The notes under the pieces were generated by a model. The model did no database searches. It worked only from the letters and a program-made list of their open reading frames with translations, and was not told where the DNA came from. From assembly GCA_964607765.1 (NCBI GenBank), contig CAZSNT010000056.1:1-53037 (forward strand): a stretch of 53,037 bases of DNA, in the 5' to 3' direction. Origin of the DNA: CAZSNT01 sp964607765. GTDB lineage: Bacteria; Verrucomicrobiota; Lentisphaeria; Oligosphaerales; JABHEG01. A program made the position numbers and the translations under genes. Shown here one piece after another: positions 31,838 through 39,917 of this stretch (positions within the stretch are counted from its first letter, which is position 1; every line of letters starts with the position of its first letter).

Positions 31838-32428
31838 TCAGACAAGCGCGACCGAGGAGGCGGTCCCGCTTCGGCGCGGCGGCGGGCTGACCGGCACCAA
31901 ATGCCCAACCCGGTTCGGGCGCAGGTATTCGCGCCTGGCCCACGATCGGGGTTTGGCATCGGCAGGAAACTCCAAGACAAGGGCGGCGTGCCCCGTGGCC
32001 GACGTCGTGAGCTGCATCAGGATGCTCTCCAGTTGCGCGAGATGAACGGGTGCGGTGAGGAAACCGAGCATGGCGGCGTCCCATTCGGAAGCGAATCGGG
32101 CCGTGGGCGGACGGGATGAGACAGCAAGGATGTGTGTGTCCGGGCAAAACCCCGCTATGGCCGCCAACACGGCACGCGCCGCTGGTTCACGGTCCGGCAC
32201 GGCCGCGATGACCAGCTGCATGTCGCGGCGCACGTCACGTGACAGCCTGCCCAGTTGCACGCAGTCCGACAGTCGCGTGACCTGGTGCCCGAGAGCCGAG
32301 AGAAACTCCTGAAGCGTGCTGGCCAGGATGAGGTTCGGCTCGACCACTGCGATGTGTATGCAATTCCCCCCCCCGCCCGCGGTGCGGGCGTGCCCATGCG
32401 TTCTCGATGCTGTACGTTGTGTCTTCAC
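31838..32428 (-). CDS. Degenerate receiver-like protein (pseudo-receiver), unknown function
   Basis: The 196-residue protein carries an alpha/beta receiver-like fold from about residue 24: IHIAVVEPNLILASTLQEFLSALGHQVTRL, later THILAVSSRP and GFLTAPVHLAQLESIL. The acidic pair is reduced to E, the phosphoacceptor Asp is absent (LVIAAVPDRE), and the usual Lys is Thr. It therefore cannot be phosphorylated in the normal way. The C-terminal 45 residues are basic and proline-rich. It lies just downstream of the sigma-54 regulator gene, on the same strand. Function unknown. Confidence 0.65.
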   Translation of the reverse strand: MKTQRTASRTHGHARTAGGGGNCIHIAVVEPNLILASTLQEFLSALGHQVTRLSDCVQLGRLSRDVRRDMQLVIAAVPDREPAARAVLAAIAGFCPDTHILAVSSRPPTARFASEWDAAMLGFLTAPVHLAQLESILMQLTTSATGHAALVLEFPADAKPRSWARREYLRPNRVGHLVPVSPPPRRSGTASSVALV

Positions 32429-32442
32429 GCCACCGCATGACT

Positions 32443-32458
32443 TGCACGTGGTGTGCCA
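32443..32458 (-). promoter_or_regulatory. Sigma-54-like -24/-12 element ahead of the pseudo-receiver gene
   Basis: The minus strand reads TGGCACACCACGTGCA, with GG and GC 10 bases apart as in sigma-54 promoters. The predicted start is only about 4 bases before the annotated ATG, which weakens the call. The rest of the gap to 32723 shows nothing else recognisable. Confidence 0.3.
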
Positions 32459-32723
32459 GTCACCACGCGGTGGGTCTGCAGGTTGCTGCGGAGGAGTGTG
32501 TTATGACGATGCGGCGTGGTGCGCGTGCCGGCTGGTCTGCGTCTCTTTGCGGGGTTTGTTGTCAACGATTGCTAACAACTGTTGCCAAGTTCGGGCCGCC
32601 TGGCCTGGCGCATACGGGGATTCCGGATGCTGGTGGGGACGGCAAGCAGTCTGGGGACCCGTGGAGGGGATGCGGCGCTGCATCCGGCCCAAAGGCGATC
32701 CGCGGGAACCGTTCGGTCAGCGC

Positions 32724-34112
32724 TCAGGTGATGTCCAGACTCTTGAGCTTGTAGCGCAGTGTCGAGTAGGCCATACCAAGGAGTTGAGCGGCCTGGCGCC
32801 TGTTCCACTTGGTCTGTTCGAGGGCCGCGAGGATGCGGTCTCTCTCCGATCCCGCCGCGCCGCCCGCAGGCGGTGAAGTGCTTCCCGGCGCGGGCTGCGG
32901 CACATGCAGCTGCGATGCTCCAATCGTGCCCTGCCGCGCCAGGATGGCTGCCCGCTCCACAATATTCCGAAGCTCCCGCGCATTGCCCGGGAAGGCATAG
33001 CAGCGGAGCAGCTGCTGGGCTTCGGTCGAGAAGCCCTCGAACTGGAAGCTGCGTGGCTTGGCGTAACTGGCCAGGAAGTGTTCGGCGAGAGGCACGACGT
33101 CGTCGGCACGCTCCCGCAGAGGAGGGATAGGGATGGTGTAGACGTTGAGTCGATAGTAGAGGTCACGCCGGAAACGTCCCTGCTCAACCAGGTGCGCCAG
33201 CTCCACATTTGTGGCGGTAATGACCCGGACATTGACGGCGACCTCCTCGGCTCCCCCGACGCGTCGCAGCGTGCGTGTTTCGAGCACGCGCAGCAAAGTC
33301 GCTTGCGCGGCGGCCGAGAGGTCGGCGACCTCGTCGAGGAACAGTGTGCCGCCATGGGCCAGTTCGAAGTACCCCGGTCGGTCCTGAGTGGCTCCTGTGA
33401 AGGTCCCCTTGACGTGTCCGAAGAGCTCACTGACGACCAGGGATTCGGGAAGGGCGGGGCAACTGACTGCGATGAAGGGCGCATCGTCGCTGCACGCCTG
33501 CCTGTGGATGGCTCGGGCCACCACCTCCTTGCCCGTACCTGTTTCGCCCTCGATCAGGATGGTATCGCACTCCGCAGCCACAGCTTCGCTGATCTGGTCT
33601 CGGACGCGGCATGCGGCGGCGCTCTCACCCACGAATCCCGTGAGTCCGGCTGAGAGGAAACGTGAGGCCTGCAGGCCGCGGATGGTCTCGCGCAGGTGTC
33701 GCTTCTCCCGCCGCAGCGCACGCAGGTTCGTGCACTTTTCCAGTACGGCGTCGAGTTCCAGCAGGCGGATGGGCTTGGGCAGGAAGTCGGCGGCGCCCAG
33801 CCGGAGCGCCTCAATCACTGTCTCCATCGTGCCGTGTCCGGTGATGATGACCACCGGCATGAGGGGTTGGACTTCCTTCGCCTTCTGCAGCAATGCCATG
33901 CCGTCGAGGCCAGGCATGCGCAAGTCAGCCAAGGCCAGTCGGTATTCGTGTGTCTCGATCAACTCCAGAGCGGCGTTGCCGTCATCGGCGCGATCGACGG
34001 CATAGCCACAGTCCCGCAGGTAGTCCCCGATTGTCTGGTGGATGATGTCTTCGTCATCGACCAGCAGGATTCTCAATGACGGTTCTCCGCCCATGGCTTG
34101 GTCCCTGTTCAT
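32724..34112 (-). CDS. NtrC-family sigma-54-dependent response regulator
   Basis: The 462-residue protein has a receiver domain (D19/D20, phosphoacceptor D63 in LADLRMPG, K113), an AAA+ sigma-54 interaction domain and a C-terminal Fis-type helix-turn-helix (WNRRQAAQLLGMAYSTLRYKLKSL). Walker A is GETGTGKE, and the sigma-54 loop reads KGTFTGA instead of GAFTGA. LFLDEVADLS is Walker B. Its ATG overlaps the stop of the kinase gene (TGATG), so the two form a coupled two-component system. Targets are unknown. Two sigma-54-like promoters lie nearby. Confidence 0.93.
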   Translation of the reverse strand: MNRDQAMGGEPSLRILLVDDEDIIHQTIGDYLRDCGYAVDRADDGNAALELIETHEYRLALADLRMPGLDGMALLQKAKEVQPLMPVVIITGHGTMETVIEALRLGAADFLPKPIRLLELDAVLEKCTNLRALRREKRHLRETIRGLQASRFLSAGLTGFVGESAAACRVRDQISEAVAAECDTILIEGETGTGKEVVARAIHRQACSDDAPFIAVSCPALPESLVVSELFGHVKGTFTGATQDRPGYFELAHGGTLFLDEVADLSAAAQATLLRVLETRTLRRVGGAEEVAVNVRVITATNVELAHLVEQGRFRRDLYYRLNVYTIPIPPLRERADDVVPLAEHFLASYAKPRSFQFEGFSTEAQQLLRCYAFPGNARELRNIVERAAILARQGTIGASQLHVPQPAPGSTSPPAGGAAGSERDRILAALEQTKWNRRQAAQLLGMAYSTLRYKLKSLDIT

Positions 34113-36553
34113 CAGCTTCCCGCTTCCGCAGGCGGGAGGGACACAGTTACCGTGGTCCCTTCTCCCTCCTCGGCATGCACTTCGATGGCGCCGCCGAAGT
34201 CGCCCACAATCGCCTTGCAGATTGCCAGGCCCAACCCCGTTCCTTTGTCAGGCCCCTTGGTGGTGAAGAACGGATCGAACACTCTGGGCAGGTGCTTTGC
34301 CGGGATGCCGGGGCCGGAATCACTCACCTCGATAATGAGTCTGCGTTCGTCGCCGGTTCCCTGACAGCGTGTGCGCAGGGCCACTCGGGCCGGCGCGTCG
34401 CGGCTGGCGTCCGGGGCATCCTCGAGCGCGTCCCGTGCATTGGTCATCAGGTTCAGGACGATCTCCTCGAGAGAGAAGGGGTTTGCGGACACTGCCGGAA
34501 TGTCCCCTGTCAGATCAGTCTCCAACACCAGACCATGGTCGCGGAACTGCTGCCCGACCATGTCAATACACGATTTGACGACATCGTTGACGTTGACCGG
34601 CTGCAACTCCGGCTTCCCCGCCTCCCTGGCAAACATACGCACGTGCTGGATTATGTGGGTCATCCGGTCGGCCTGTTCGACAATCAGCTCGAGCTTCTCG
34701 CGGAGCCGCTCTTCGGAAGCTATCCAGCCGCGGTCCAGGCCGACAAGCATGTGTTCGGCCAGGCCTCGGACGCCGGAGAGAGGCTGGTTCAGCTCATGCG
34801 CGATGCCTGCCGCCATCTCGCCCAGCGAACGCAATCGGTCGGTGCGCATGGACAGCACGCGCTGCTCTTCGAGCTCCCGTTCCGCGGCTTGCCGTGCCTC
34901 CTCGGCCTCCTTGCGCTCCACAATCTGCCGTCGCAACTGGGTGTTGACCTGGGTGAGCTCGGCCGTGCGCTTGGCCACCTCCGTCTCGAGTCGCTCCCGA
35001 TGATCCTGCAACTCGCGTTCGGCACGCTTCTCCGCCGTGATGTCTCGCGATATGCCCATGACGCCGGCGTAGTTCCCATCCGCATCGCGGAGGATCGACG
35101 CGGAAAGCAGCACGGGAAAGGTCTTGCCGCTCTTACGCCGGTTGGTGATCTCGCCGATGAACTGACCGTTCTCCTCGATGGTCGTGTGAACGCTGTGGCT
35201 CTCTGCCGGGTCGGCGTAGAGCATATCGACGTGACTGTTCAGCAGCTCCTCGCGGGTGTAGCCCAGCGTCGTCTGGGCGGCGTGGTTGATCTGGACTATG
35301 CGCCGCGTCACGTCTGTCGCAATGATCATGTCGAGCGAGCTTTCGACCAGGTTCTCGAGGTATTCGCGTGACTCGACGAGGGCTTCTTGAGTCTGTTTGC
35401 TCTCCGTGATGTCCCGGGAGATGCCCATGATGCCGGCGGCTTCACCGGCAGCGTCGTGGAGTACGGATGCTGACAGAAACGCGGGGAAAGTCTTACCGTT
35501 CTTGCGGCGGTTGGTGATCTCGCCGATGTACTGTCCGTGCTCTGTGATGTGGCTGACCACGTCGGCGCTCGATGAGCTGTCCGCGTAGAGCATCTCGGCG
35601 CTGCGCCCAACGACTTCGTCTCGCGAGTAACCGAATGTGCGTTCAGCCGCCCTGTTGAACTCGACGATGGTGCGGCTGTTGTCCACGGCGATGATCATGT
35701 CGAGAGAACTGTCGACCAGGTTGCGCAGGTACGCCTGCTGCCCCCTCATCTGTTCCTCGGTCCGCTTTCTGGCCGTGATGTCGATGGCAATGCCGCGGAT
35801 GCCGGTGGCGACGCCGTCACGAACGATCTGCGATGCATAGATCAGCACCGGGAAACAGGCCCCGCTCTTGCGCATTGCAGTGTATTCGAGTCCCCCGGGT
35901 TCCTCGCCGGCGAGGATTCGGTCGATGTCCAGCCGCAGTCTGTCCCGGTCGTGCGGCGCGATCACTTGCGCTGCGGGCAATCCCGCTTCCAGTTCGGCGA
36001 CCGTGTAGCCGAAGTCGTCCAGGGCCCGGCGGTTTGCGAATGTGATAGTCGCCTGGCTGTCGATCTCGAAAACTGTCTCGGGCAACAAGTCGGTGAGTTC
36101 GCGGAAGCGTTCCTCGCTCTGCTGCAGCGCCTCGCTTGCCTGTGTTCGTTCGATCGCGTGGCGGATGGCCCGTGCCAGGCCACGGGAGCTTGCATCCGGC
36201 TTGACCAGGTAGTCTTGGGCTCCGGCCCCGACAGCTGAGTTGCAGAAAGGGTCATCCTCGGAATCGGTGAGAACGATGACGGGGATACGCACGCCGAGCT
36301 CTCGGAGTTTGTCAAGCGACTCCTGCCCCGTGCCGTCCGGCAACGAGGCATCGAGCAGAACCGCGTCGAATTCGGGCGCGGACTGCGAAGCCAGACGTTT
36401 GAGAGCATCAGCCAAACAGCCACACCATTCGACACGGAACCCGGCCGGACGCGCTTCGTCCAGGTGTCGGCGTATCAGCTGTGCGTCCTCAGGACAGTCT
36501 TCCACGAGAAGTGTCGAGATCTCGGGCTGGCCATTCGAGGGGTGGGCGATCAT
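34112..36553 (-). CDS. Cytoplasmic hybrid sensor histidine kinase: receiver + three PAS + kinase
   Basis: From ATG 36553 (GAGG upstream) the protein has 813 residues; the frame is open to 36670, but the extra residues look unconserved. The order is: N-terminal receiver (STLLVEDCPED, phosphoacceptor D68, K at LVKPD), PAS1, two near-duplicate PAS domains (both with SSLDMIIA, GYxxxE, GEITNRRKxGKTFP and MGISRDIT), a long coiled coil, then H-box GIAHELNQPL, N-box LMTNARDALE, DSGPGIP and GTGLGLAIC. There is no membrane segment, so signals are cytoplasmic or diffusible. It is cotranscribed with the sigma-54 regulator. Confidence 0.92.
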   Translation of the reverse strand: MIAHPSNGQPEISTLLVEDCPEDAQLIRRHLDEARPAGFRVEWCGCLADALKRLASQSAPEFDAVLLDASLPDGTGQESLDKLRELGVRIPVIVLTDSEDDPFCNSAVGAGAQDYLVKPDASSRGLARAIRHAIERTQASEALQQSEERFRELTDLLPETVFEIDSQATITFANRRALDDFGYTVAELEAGLPAAQVIAPHDRDRLRLDIDRILAGEEPGGLEYTAMRKSGACFPVLIYASQIVRDGVATGIRGIAIDITARKRTEEQMRGQQAYLRNLVDSSLDMIIAVDNSRTIVEFNRAAERTFGYSRDEVVGRSAEMLYADSSSSADVVSHITEHGQYIGEITNRRKNGKTFPAFLSASVLHDAAGEAAGIMGISRDITESKQTQEALVESREYLENLVESSLDMIIATDVTRRIVQINHAAQTTLGYTREELLNSHVDMLYADPAESHSVHTTIEENGQFIGEITNRRKSGKTFPVLLSASILRDADGNYAGVMGISRDITAEKRAERELQDHRERLETEVAKRTAELTQVNTQLRRQIVERKEAEEARQAAERELEEQRVLSMRTDRLRSLGEMAAGIAHELNQPLSGVRGLAEHMLVGLDRGWIASEERLREKLELIVEQADRMTHIIQHVRMFAREAGKPELQPVNVNDVVKSCIDMVGQQFRDHGLVLETDLTGDIPAVSANPFSLEEIVLNLMTNARDALEDAPDASRDAPARVALRTRCQGTGDERRLIIEVSDSGPGIPAKHLPRVFDPFFTTKGPDKGTGLGLAICKAIVGDFGGAIEVHAEEGEGTTVTVSLPPAEAGS

Positions 36554-36584
36554 AGGGACCTCGCTGACTGTGCTGCAACGCATC

Positions 36585-36600
36585 GGCACACCGTGCGCCA
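36585..36600 (-). promoter_or_regulatory. Sigma-54-like element ahead of the sensor kinase
   Basis: The minus strand reads TGGCGCACGGTGTGCC with GG and GC 10 bases apart, about 32 bases before ATG 36553. It would let the encoded NtrC-like regulator control its own operon. One position departs from the TGGCAC consensus. Confidence 0.3.
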
Positions 36601-36723
36601 CAGCCCGGCACGGATCTGCATGTGCGGCATGGACCGCGGGAAAACTAAGACGTTGCTGTGCAAAGCACAAGCGGTGCGGGGCATCTGAGAGGCCCCGGTG
36701 CTCCGGGGACAGCGGCTGTGACC

Positions 36724-36786
36724 AAAAAAAAAGAGCTGTCGCGGGGGGTAGGGAGGAGGAGGGAGGGAGGAACCCCCGCGACGCTC
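36724..36786 (-). terminator. Rho-independent terminator for pyrF-side transcripts
   Basis: Read on the minus strand, a stem GAGCGTCGCGGGGG/CCCCCGCGACAGCTC (14 pairs with one bulge) with a 25-base pyrimidine loop is followed by nine T. On the plus strand this is A9 (36724-36732), then the stem. It lies 430 bases beyond pyrF and before the sensor kinase, so it would end the leftward pyrF transcript. Confidence 0.65.
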
Positions 36787-36938
36787 TCAGAATCTGGGGC
36801 CGCCTTGATGCGTCAAGGCGGCCCGTATTTTGTATCAGTCGATGGTCTCACTCAGTGTCCATCCCCCGAGGGGGAGGAAAGAGGCGCCGCGAGGGCTGGG
36901 GAGGAGAGGGAGGGGGTGGGAAGACCCCCGCGACGCTC
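36738..36938. repeat. Two G-rich hairpin units ending in CCCCCGCGACGCTC
   Basis: Unit 1 runs 36738-36786 and unit 2 about 36885-36938. Both have a GCG-rich left arm, a G/A-only middle with at least four runs of three or more G (G-quadruplex potential) and the identical right end CCCCCGCGACGCTC (36773 and 36925). The left arm of unit 2 is degenerate. Confidence 0.6.
36797..36831 (+). terminator. Perfect 12-bp hairpin followed by GTATTTT
   Basis: GGGCCGCCTTGA (36797-36808), a TGCG loop and TCAAGGCGGCCC (36813-36824) are followed by GTATTTT on the plus strand. No plus-strand gene precedes it, so it may terminate an unseen RNA or simply add structure to the long pyrF 3' region. Confidence 0.45.
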
Positions 36939-37215
36939 ATCGGAATGAACACCATCGTACTGTTCTCAACTGTGCGGGTTGGTTGCTTCCTTTCGTGTGT
37001 CGGTAGCCTCTTTGCGTTTCAGTATTTCAATACTAGCAATCAGCGTGCCGCCGTCTGTCGGCAAGCATGTAAGTAGCGGTGCGGCAACATGTAAGGGGTT
37101 AGGATAGGCTGTGCGGATGGCTGTGGAAACAGCGTCGACTTGGCACATGTTGCCAAACACAAAGTGCCAAGGGAATACAGAGAGGGGCATGCGGTGGACT
37201 TGACGCCGTTCCGGA

Positions 37216-37923
37216 CTAGCAGGCGCTCAGTTCCTGAACGACGCGCCGCGCGGCGTCGCGGGGGTTGGGCGCCTGACGGATCGGGCGGCCAACGACGATG
37301 TAGTTCGCTCCGGCCCGTGCCGCCTGGCCAGGGCTCATGACTCGCTTCTGGTCTCCGTGGCTGGTGCCTGCCGGGCGGATTCCCGGCACGACCAGAACGA
37401 AATCCTGGCCACAGGCCTGGCGCAGCGCCGCAATCTCGAGCGCGGAGCACACGACTCCGGGCACGCCGCATGCCTGGGCGAGCGCGGCCAGCCGCAGGAC
37501 CTGCTGCTGTGGGGTCTGATCAATGCCGACGGCGCGCAGTTCGGCTGCATCCATACTGGTCAGAACGGTCACAGCGGTCAGCAGGACGTCGCTCTCCCGG
37601 GCGGCTTCCGCTGCCGCGGCGAGCATGGCTGGCCCACCACTGGCGTGGACGTTGGTCAAGTCAGCCCCCATGGCTGCGGCCGAGCGCACGGCTTCGGCGA
37701 CCGTGTTCGGGATATCGTGGTACTTCAGATCCAGAAAGACCCGCTTTCCCCTGCTCTTGAGTTCCTGCACGGGTTCCGGACCGAAGCGGGTGAACAGCTG
37801 CTTGCCGACCTTGTACCAGGCGACGGCGTCTCCGAGCTCGTCGACCAGTCCCATTGCCTGCGCCGTTGTGTCCACGTCCAATGCGACGATCAATTCGGTA
37901 CGGGGGTTTGTCGCGGTATCCAC
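37216..37923 (-). CDS. pyrF: Orotidine 5'-phosphate decarboxylase PyrF
   Basis: PyrF makes UMP from OMP in pyrimidine synthesis. The 235-residue protein has ELIVALDVDT, VGKQLFTRFGP, the catalytic block VFLDLKYHDIPNTV (about 62-75), VHASGG, and the C-terminal phosphate site IVVGRPI. It lies 6 bases after the membrane-protein gene in a three-gene minus-strand run. Confidence 0.96.
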   Translation of the reverse strand: MDTATNPRTELIVALDVDTTAQAMGLVDELGDAVAWYKVGKQLFTRFGPEPVQELKSRGKRVFLDLKYHDIPNTVAEAVRSAAAMGADLTNVHASGGPAMLAAAAEAARESDVLLTAVTVLTSMDAAELRAVGIDQTPQQQVLRLAALAQACGVPGVVCSALEIAALRQACGQDFVLVVPGIRPAGTSHGDQKRVMSPGQAARAGANYIVVGRPIRQAPNPRDAARRVVQELSAC

Positions 37924-37929
37924 CAGTGA

Positions 37930-38664
37930 CTATTCCTTTCCTGTGTGCGCGATTGGGCTCGTGTCGGAGGCCTGCTTTGCCTGTCGGTCTGTCCCGCTGT
38001 TCCGGGCGGGGCTGGGCGATCGCCACACGACCCACGCCAGATTCAGCACGGACAGCACCATGAACAGTCGTACGAGTGCCGGCACGAACAGCCAGGTTCG
38101 CAGGAGGTCGGCCAGAACCGTACCGCGGTAGAACACCAGCGCAGACGTGAACGACACATGTACCGCCACGGTGGGGATCAATACGAAGTACAGCACCAGC
38201 ACGCGCGCCACGCGTGATTCCAGCGTCAGGCGCGGTTCGTGGCAGTGTGCGCACAGTTCGTGCACCATCGTTGCCAGCTCGAGCAGGTACCAGACGCCGG
38301 CGAAAAGCGCGAGGGCTCCGGCTGCGATCAGGTAAGCGTTGTCCGGGGCGCGGAGCCACCAAGAGACGAATGGAGCGAGTCCGAAGGTGAGGGTGACAGC
38401 GAGGCGCAGCCGCCAGACGTTTGCTCGCCACTTGTCCGAGCCGGGGAGGAGTTCGGTCGGTACGGCAAATGTGGATACGGCCAGAGCCAGGAGAGGGAGC
38501 AGGTGCAGGTTCGCCAGATCGCCGAGGGGCGTGCGTCCCAGCATGGGATGGGCAATGACTACGGCAAGAGCGACAGTGCTGTATGCAATCCCGTCAAGGG
38601 CCCGAATGAGCTGGGCAGGGGGTGTGGCCGCCGGATTGACGCTACGCTCAGTCTTTTGGCACAT
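37930..38664 (-). CDS. Multi-pass integral membrane protein, unknown function
   Basis: The 244-residue protein has about five or six hydrophobic segments: around residues 26-43, 51-69, 85-105, 110-130, 152-175 and 185-212. The second half holds CAHCHE, a possible metal or haem-like CxxCH pattern that may be chance. It matches no family that I recognise. Its start overlaps the GcvH-like gene by 17 bases and it precedes pyrF by 6 bases, so the three are probably cotranscribed. Confidence 0.65.
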   Translation of the reverse strand: MCQKTERSVNPAATPPAQLIRALDGIAYSTVALAVVIAHPMLGRTPLGDLANLHLLPLLALAVSTFAVPTELLPGSDKWRANVWRLRLAVTLTFGLAPFVSWWLRAPDNAYLIAAGALALFAGVWYLLELATMVHELCAHCHEPRLTLESRVARVLVLYFVLIPTVAVHVSFTSALVFYRGTVLADLLRTWLFVPALVRLFMVLSVLNLAWVVWRSPSPARNSGTDRQAKQASDTSPIAHTGKE

Positions 38665-39052
38665 GGTCCGAGTCGATGAAGCGGATGTACTGAGTGGCGT
38701 TCATGAGCAGCTCGAACTCGTGCGGTTCATCGTATTCCATCCGGTACAGCCAGTGTCGGTACGGCGCGACGTGAAGGAGATTCGGATTGTCCAGGACATC
38801 CTTGTTGATCTCGGTCACCCGACCCGTGAGCGGCGCGCGCAGATGGTAGATGTCCGTGTGGATGTGCATGTGCACGCAGAACTGGTCGAGTTCCAGCTCG
38901 TCGTGCACCATCGGCATGTCGATGCTGATGATTTCGTCCAACTGCTCGATGAGGTCCTCGGTCACACCGACTTCGGCGATCGAGCTGTCTTCGTCCTTCT
39001 TGAGCCAGAGATGTCGCTGGCTGTATTCCAATTCACTCGGGCACTCAAACAT
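38648..39052 (-). CDS. GcvH-like protein lacking the lipoyl lysine
   Basis: The 134-residue protein keeps the glycine cleavage H-protein frame: HLWLKKDEDSSIAEVGVTEDL, then LRAPLTGRVTEINKDVLDNPNLLHVAPY and WLYRMEY. The segment that carries the lipoylated Lys (usually ESVKAAS) reads VHMHIHTDIYH, so the Lys position is His65 and no lysine lies near. Four His cluster at 61, 63, 65 and 70. It cannot be a normal H-protein; a metal-binding or structural role is conceivable. No gcvT or gcvP is nearby. It overlaps the membrane-protein gene. Confidence 0.75.
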   Translation of the reverse strand: MFECPSELEYSQRHLWLKKDEDSSIAEVGVTEDLIEQLDEIISIDMPMVHDELELDQFCVHMHIHTDIYHLRAPLTGRVTEINKDVLDNPNLLHVAPYRHWLYRMEYDEPHEFELLMNATQYIRFIDSDHVPKD

Positions 39053-39097
39053 GTGCAGCCATGCTCCTTTTCCGACGGAGTCAGCTCATCCTCGTTC

Positions 39098-39155
39098 TTG
39101 CGGCGTATTCGAGTTATGTTATAGTGCAAGTATCAGGTGTTGCAAACGCTTTGCA
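39098..39155 (+). promoter_or_regulatory. Promoter and palindrome for the RDD-LptF/G-SUMF1 operon
   Basis: TTGCGG (39098-39103) and TATAGT (39120-39125) are 16 bases apart. Just downstream lies a perfect palindrome TGCAAACGCTTTGCA (39141-39155), well placed for an operator. It is 31 bases before the RDD ATG, in the gap divergent with the GcvH-like gene. Confidence 0.45.
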
Positions 39156-39185
39156 CGACTTGTTTTTCTGTGTCCGGAGGGGACT

Positions 39186-39917
39186 ATGGCCAAGGTCACG
39201 CGGCAATACATCCTGAAGACCGTCGACGGTGAGGAACACGGTCCGGTCGATCAGGAGACACTGGTGCGCTGGGCTGAGAACCAGCGTATTACGGCGCGCT
39301 GCCAGATTCGAAGCACTCTGCTGGCGCGGTGGGAAGAGGCCGGCAAGGTGTCATTCCTGCGCGAGATCATCGCGGCACAGCAGGAGACTGAGGAGGAAGA
39401 ATACGAGCAGACTTTCCTCGAGAAGGTGAAGACGCGAGTAACCTTGCGAGCGAACGTGAAGAAGAAGCTCGGGGGTGTGCACGACGTCAAGCTGGAGGAT
39501 TACACGCTTGCCCCGATTCCTCTGCGGCTGATGGCCGGTATCTCCGATCTGATCATTGTCGGGCTCTTTGCGGTCACGGTTTACCTGGTCATGGCTCTGC
39601 TCTATTCCTACGGGTTTGACGCGACTGCCTGTTTCTACCTCTGGCTCGTGATCGTGTACGTCGGTGTGCTGATGTACTATGTGTGGGCCATCTCGCTGAA
39701 GAGGCAGACTCTGGGGCATCGGATCTGGGGGTTGCTGATTGTGAGCAGCCGCGGCGAGTCGGTATTGCTCGGCAGGGCGTATTGGTTCACTCTTCTCGCT
39801 CTGGCCTTGGGCATCACGACGCCTTTTGCCATGTATGTCGCGCCCTCCGGCCGCGCGTTGCAGGATCTGATCAGCGGCGTGTTCATCGTGAAGACACGCG
39901 TCGTAGTCAAGCGCTGA
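39186..39917 (+). CDS. GYF-like domain + RDD family membrane protein
   Basis: The start is ATG 39186, after GGAGGGG. Residues 3-58 (YILKTVDGEEHGPVDQETLVRWAENQRI... LLARWEEAGKVSFL) match the GYF_2/DUF4339 fold. Residues 60-100 are charged and coiled. Residues 108-235 form an RDD domain with three hydrophobic segments (IPLRLMAGISDLIIVG, WLVIVYVGVLMYYVWA, WFTLLALALGI) and LKRQTLGHRIWGL. RDD proteins may act in Na+/H+ exchange or membrane processes; the role here is unknown. The stop overlaps the LptF/G start (TGATG). Confidence 0.8.
   Translation: MAKVTRQYILKTVDGEEHGPVDQETLVRWAENQRITARCQIRSTLLARWEEAGKVSFLREIIAAQQETEEEEYEQTFLEKVKTRVTLRANVKKKLGGVHDVKLEDYTLAPIPLRLMAGISDLIIVGLFAVTVYLVMALLYSYGFDATACFYLWLVIVYVGVLMYYVWAISLKRQTLGHRIWGLLIVSSRGESVLLGRAYWFTLLALALGITTPFAMYVAPSGRALQDLISGVFIVKTRVVVKR

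Larger units (their letters stand above)
36554..37215. other. Structured gene-free region between pyrF and the sensor kinase
   Basis: These 662 bases hold no convincing gene. They contain a sigma-54-like site, a minus-strand terminator, a perfect 12-bp hairpin and two G-rich hairpin units about 152 bases apart. Further toward pyrF is TTGGCA-N5-TGCCAA (near 37139-37155). The 36940-37130 part shows nothing else recognisable. Confidence 0.6.

Noticed and set aside
37137..37157. TTGGCACATGTTGCCAA as a sigma-54 promoter
   Set aside because: GG and GC are 8, not 10, bases apart; it is a simple palindrome and no gene starts nearby.
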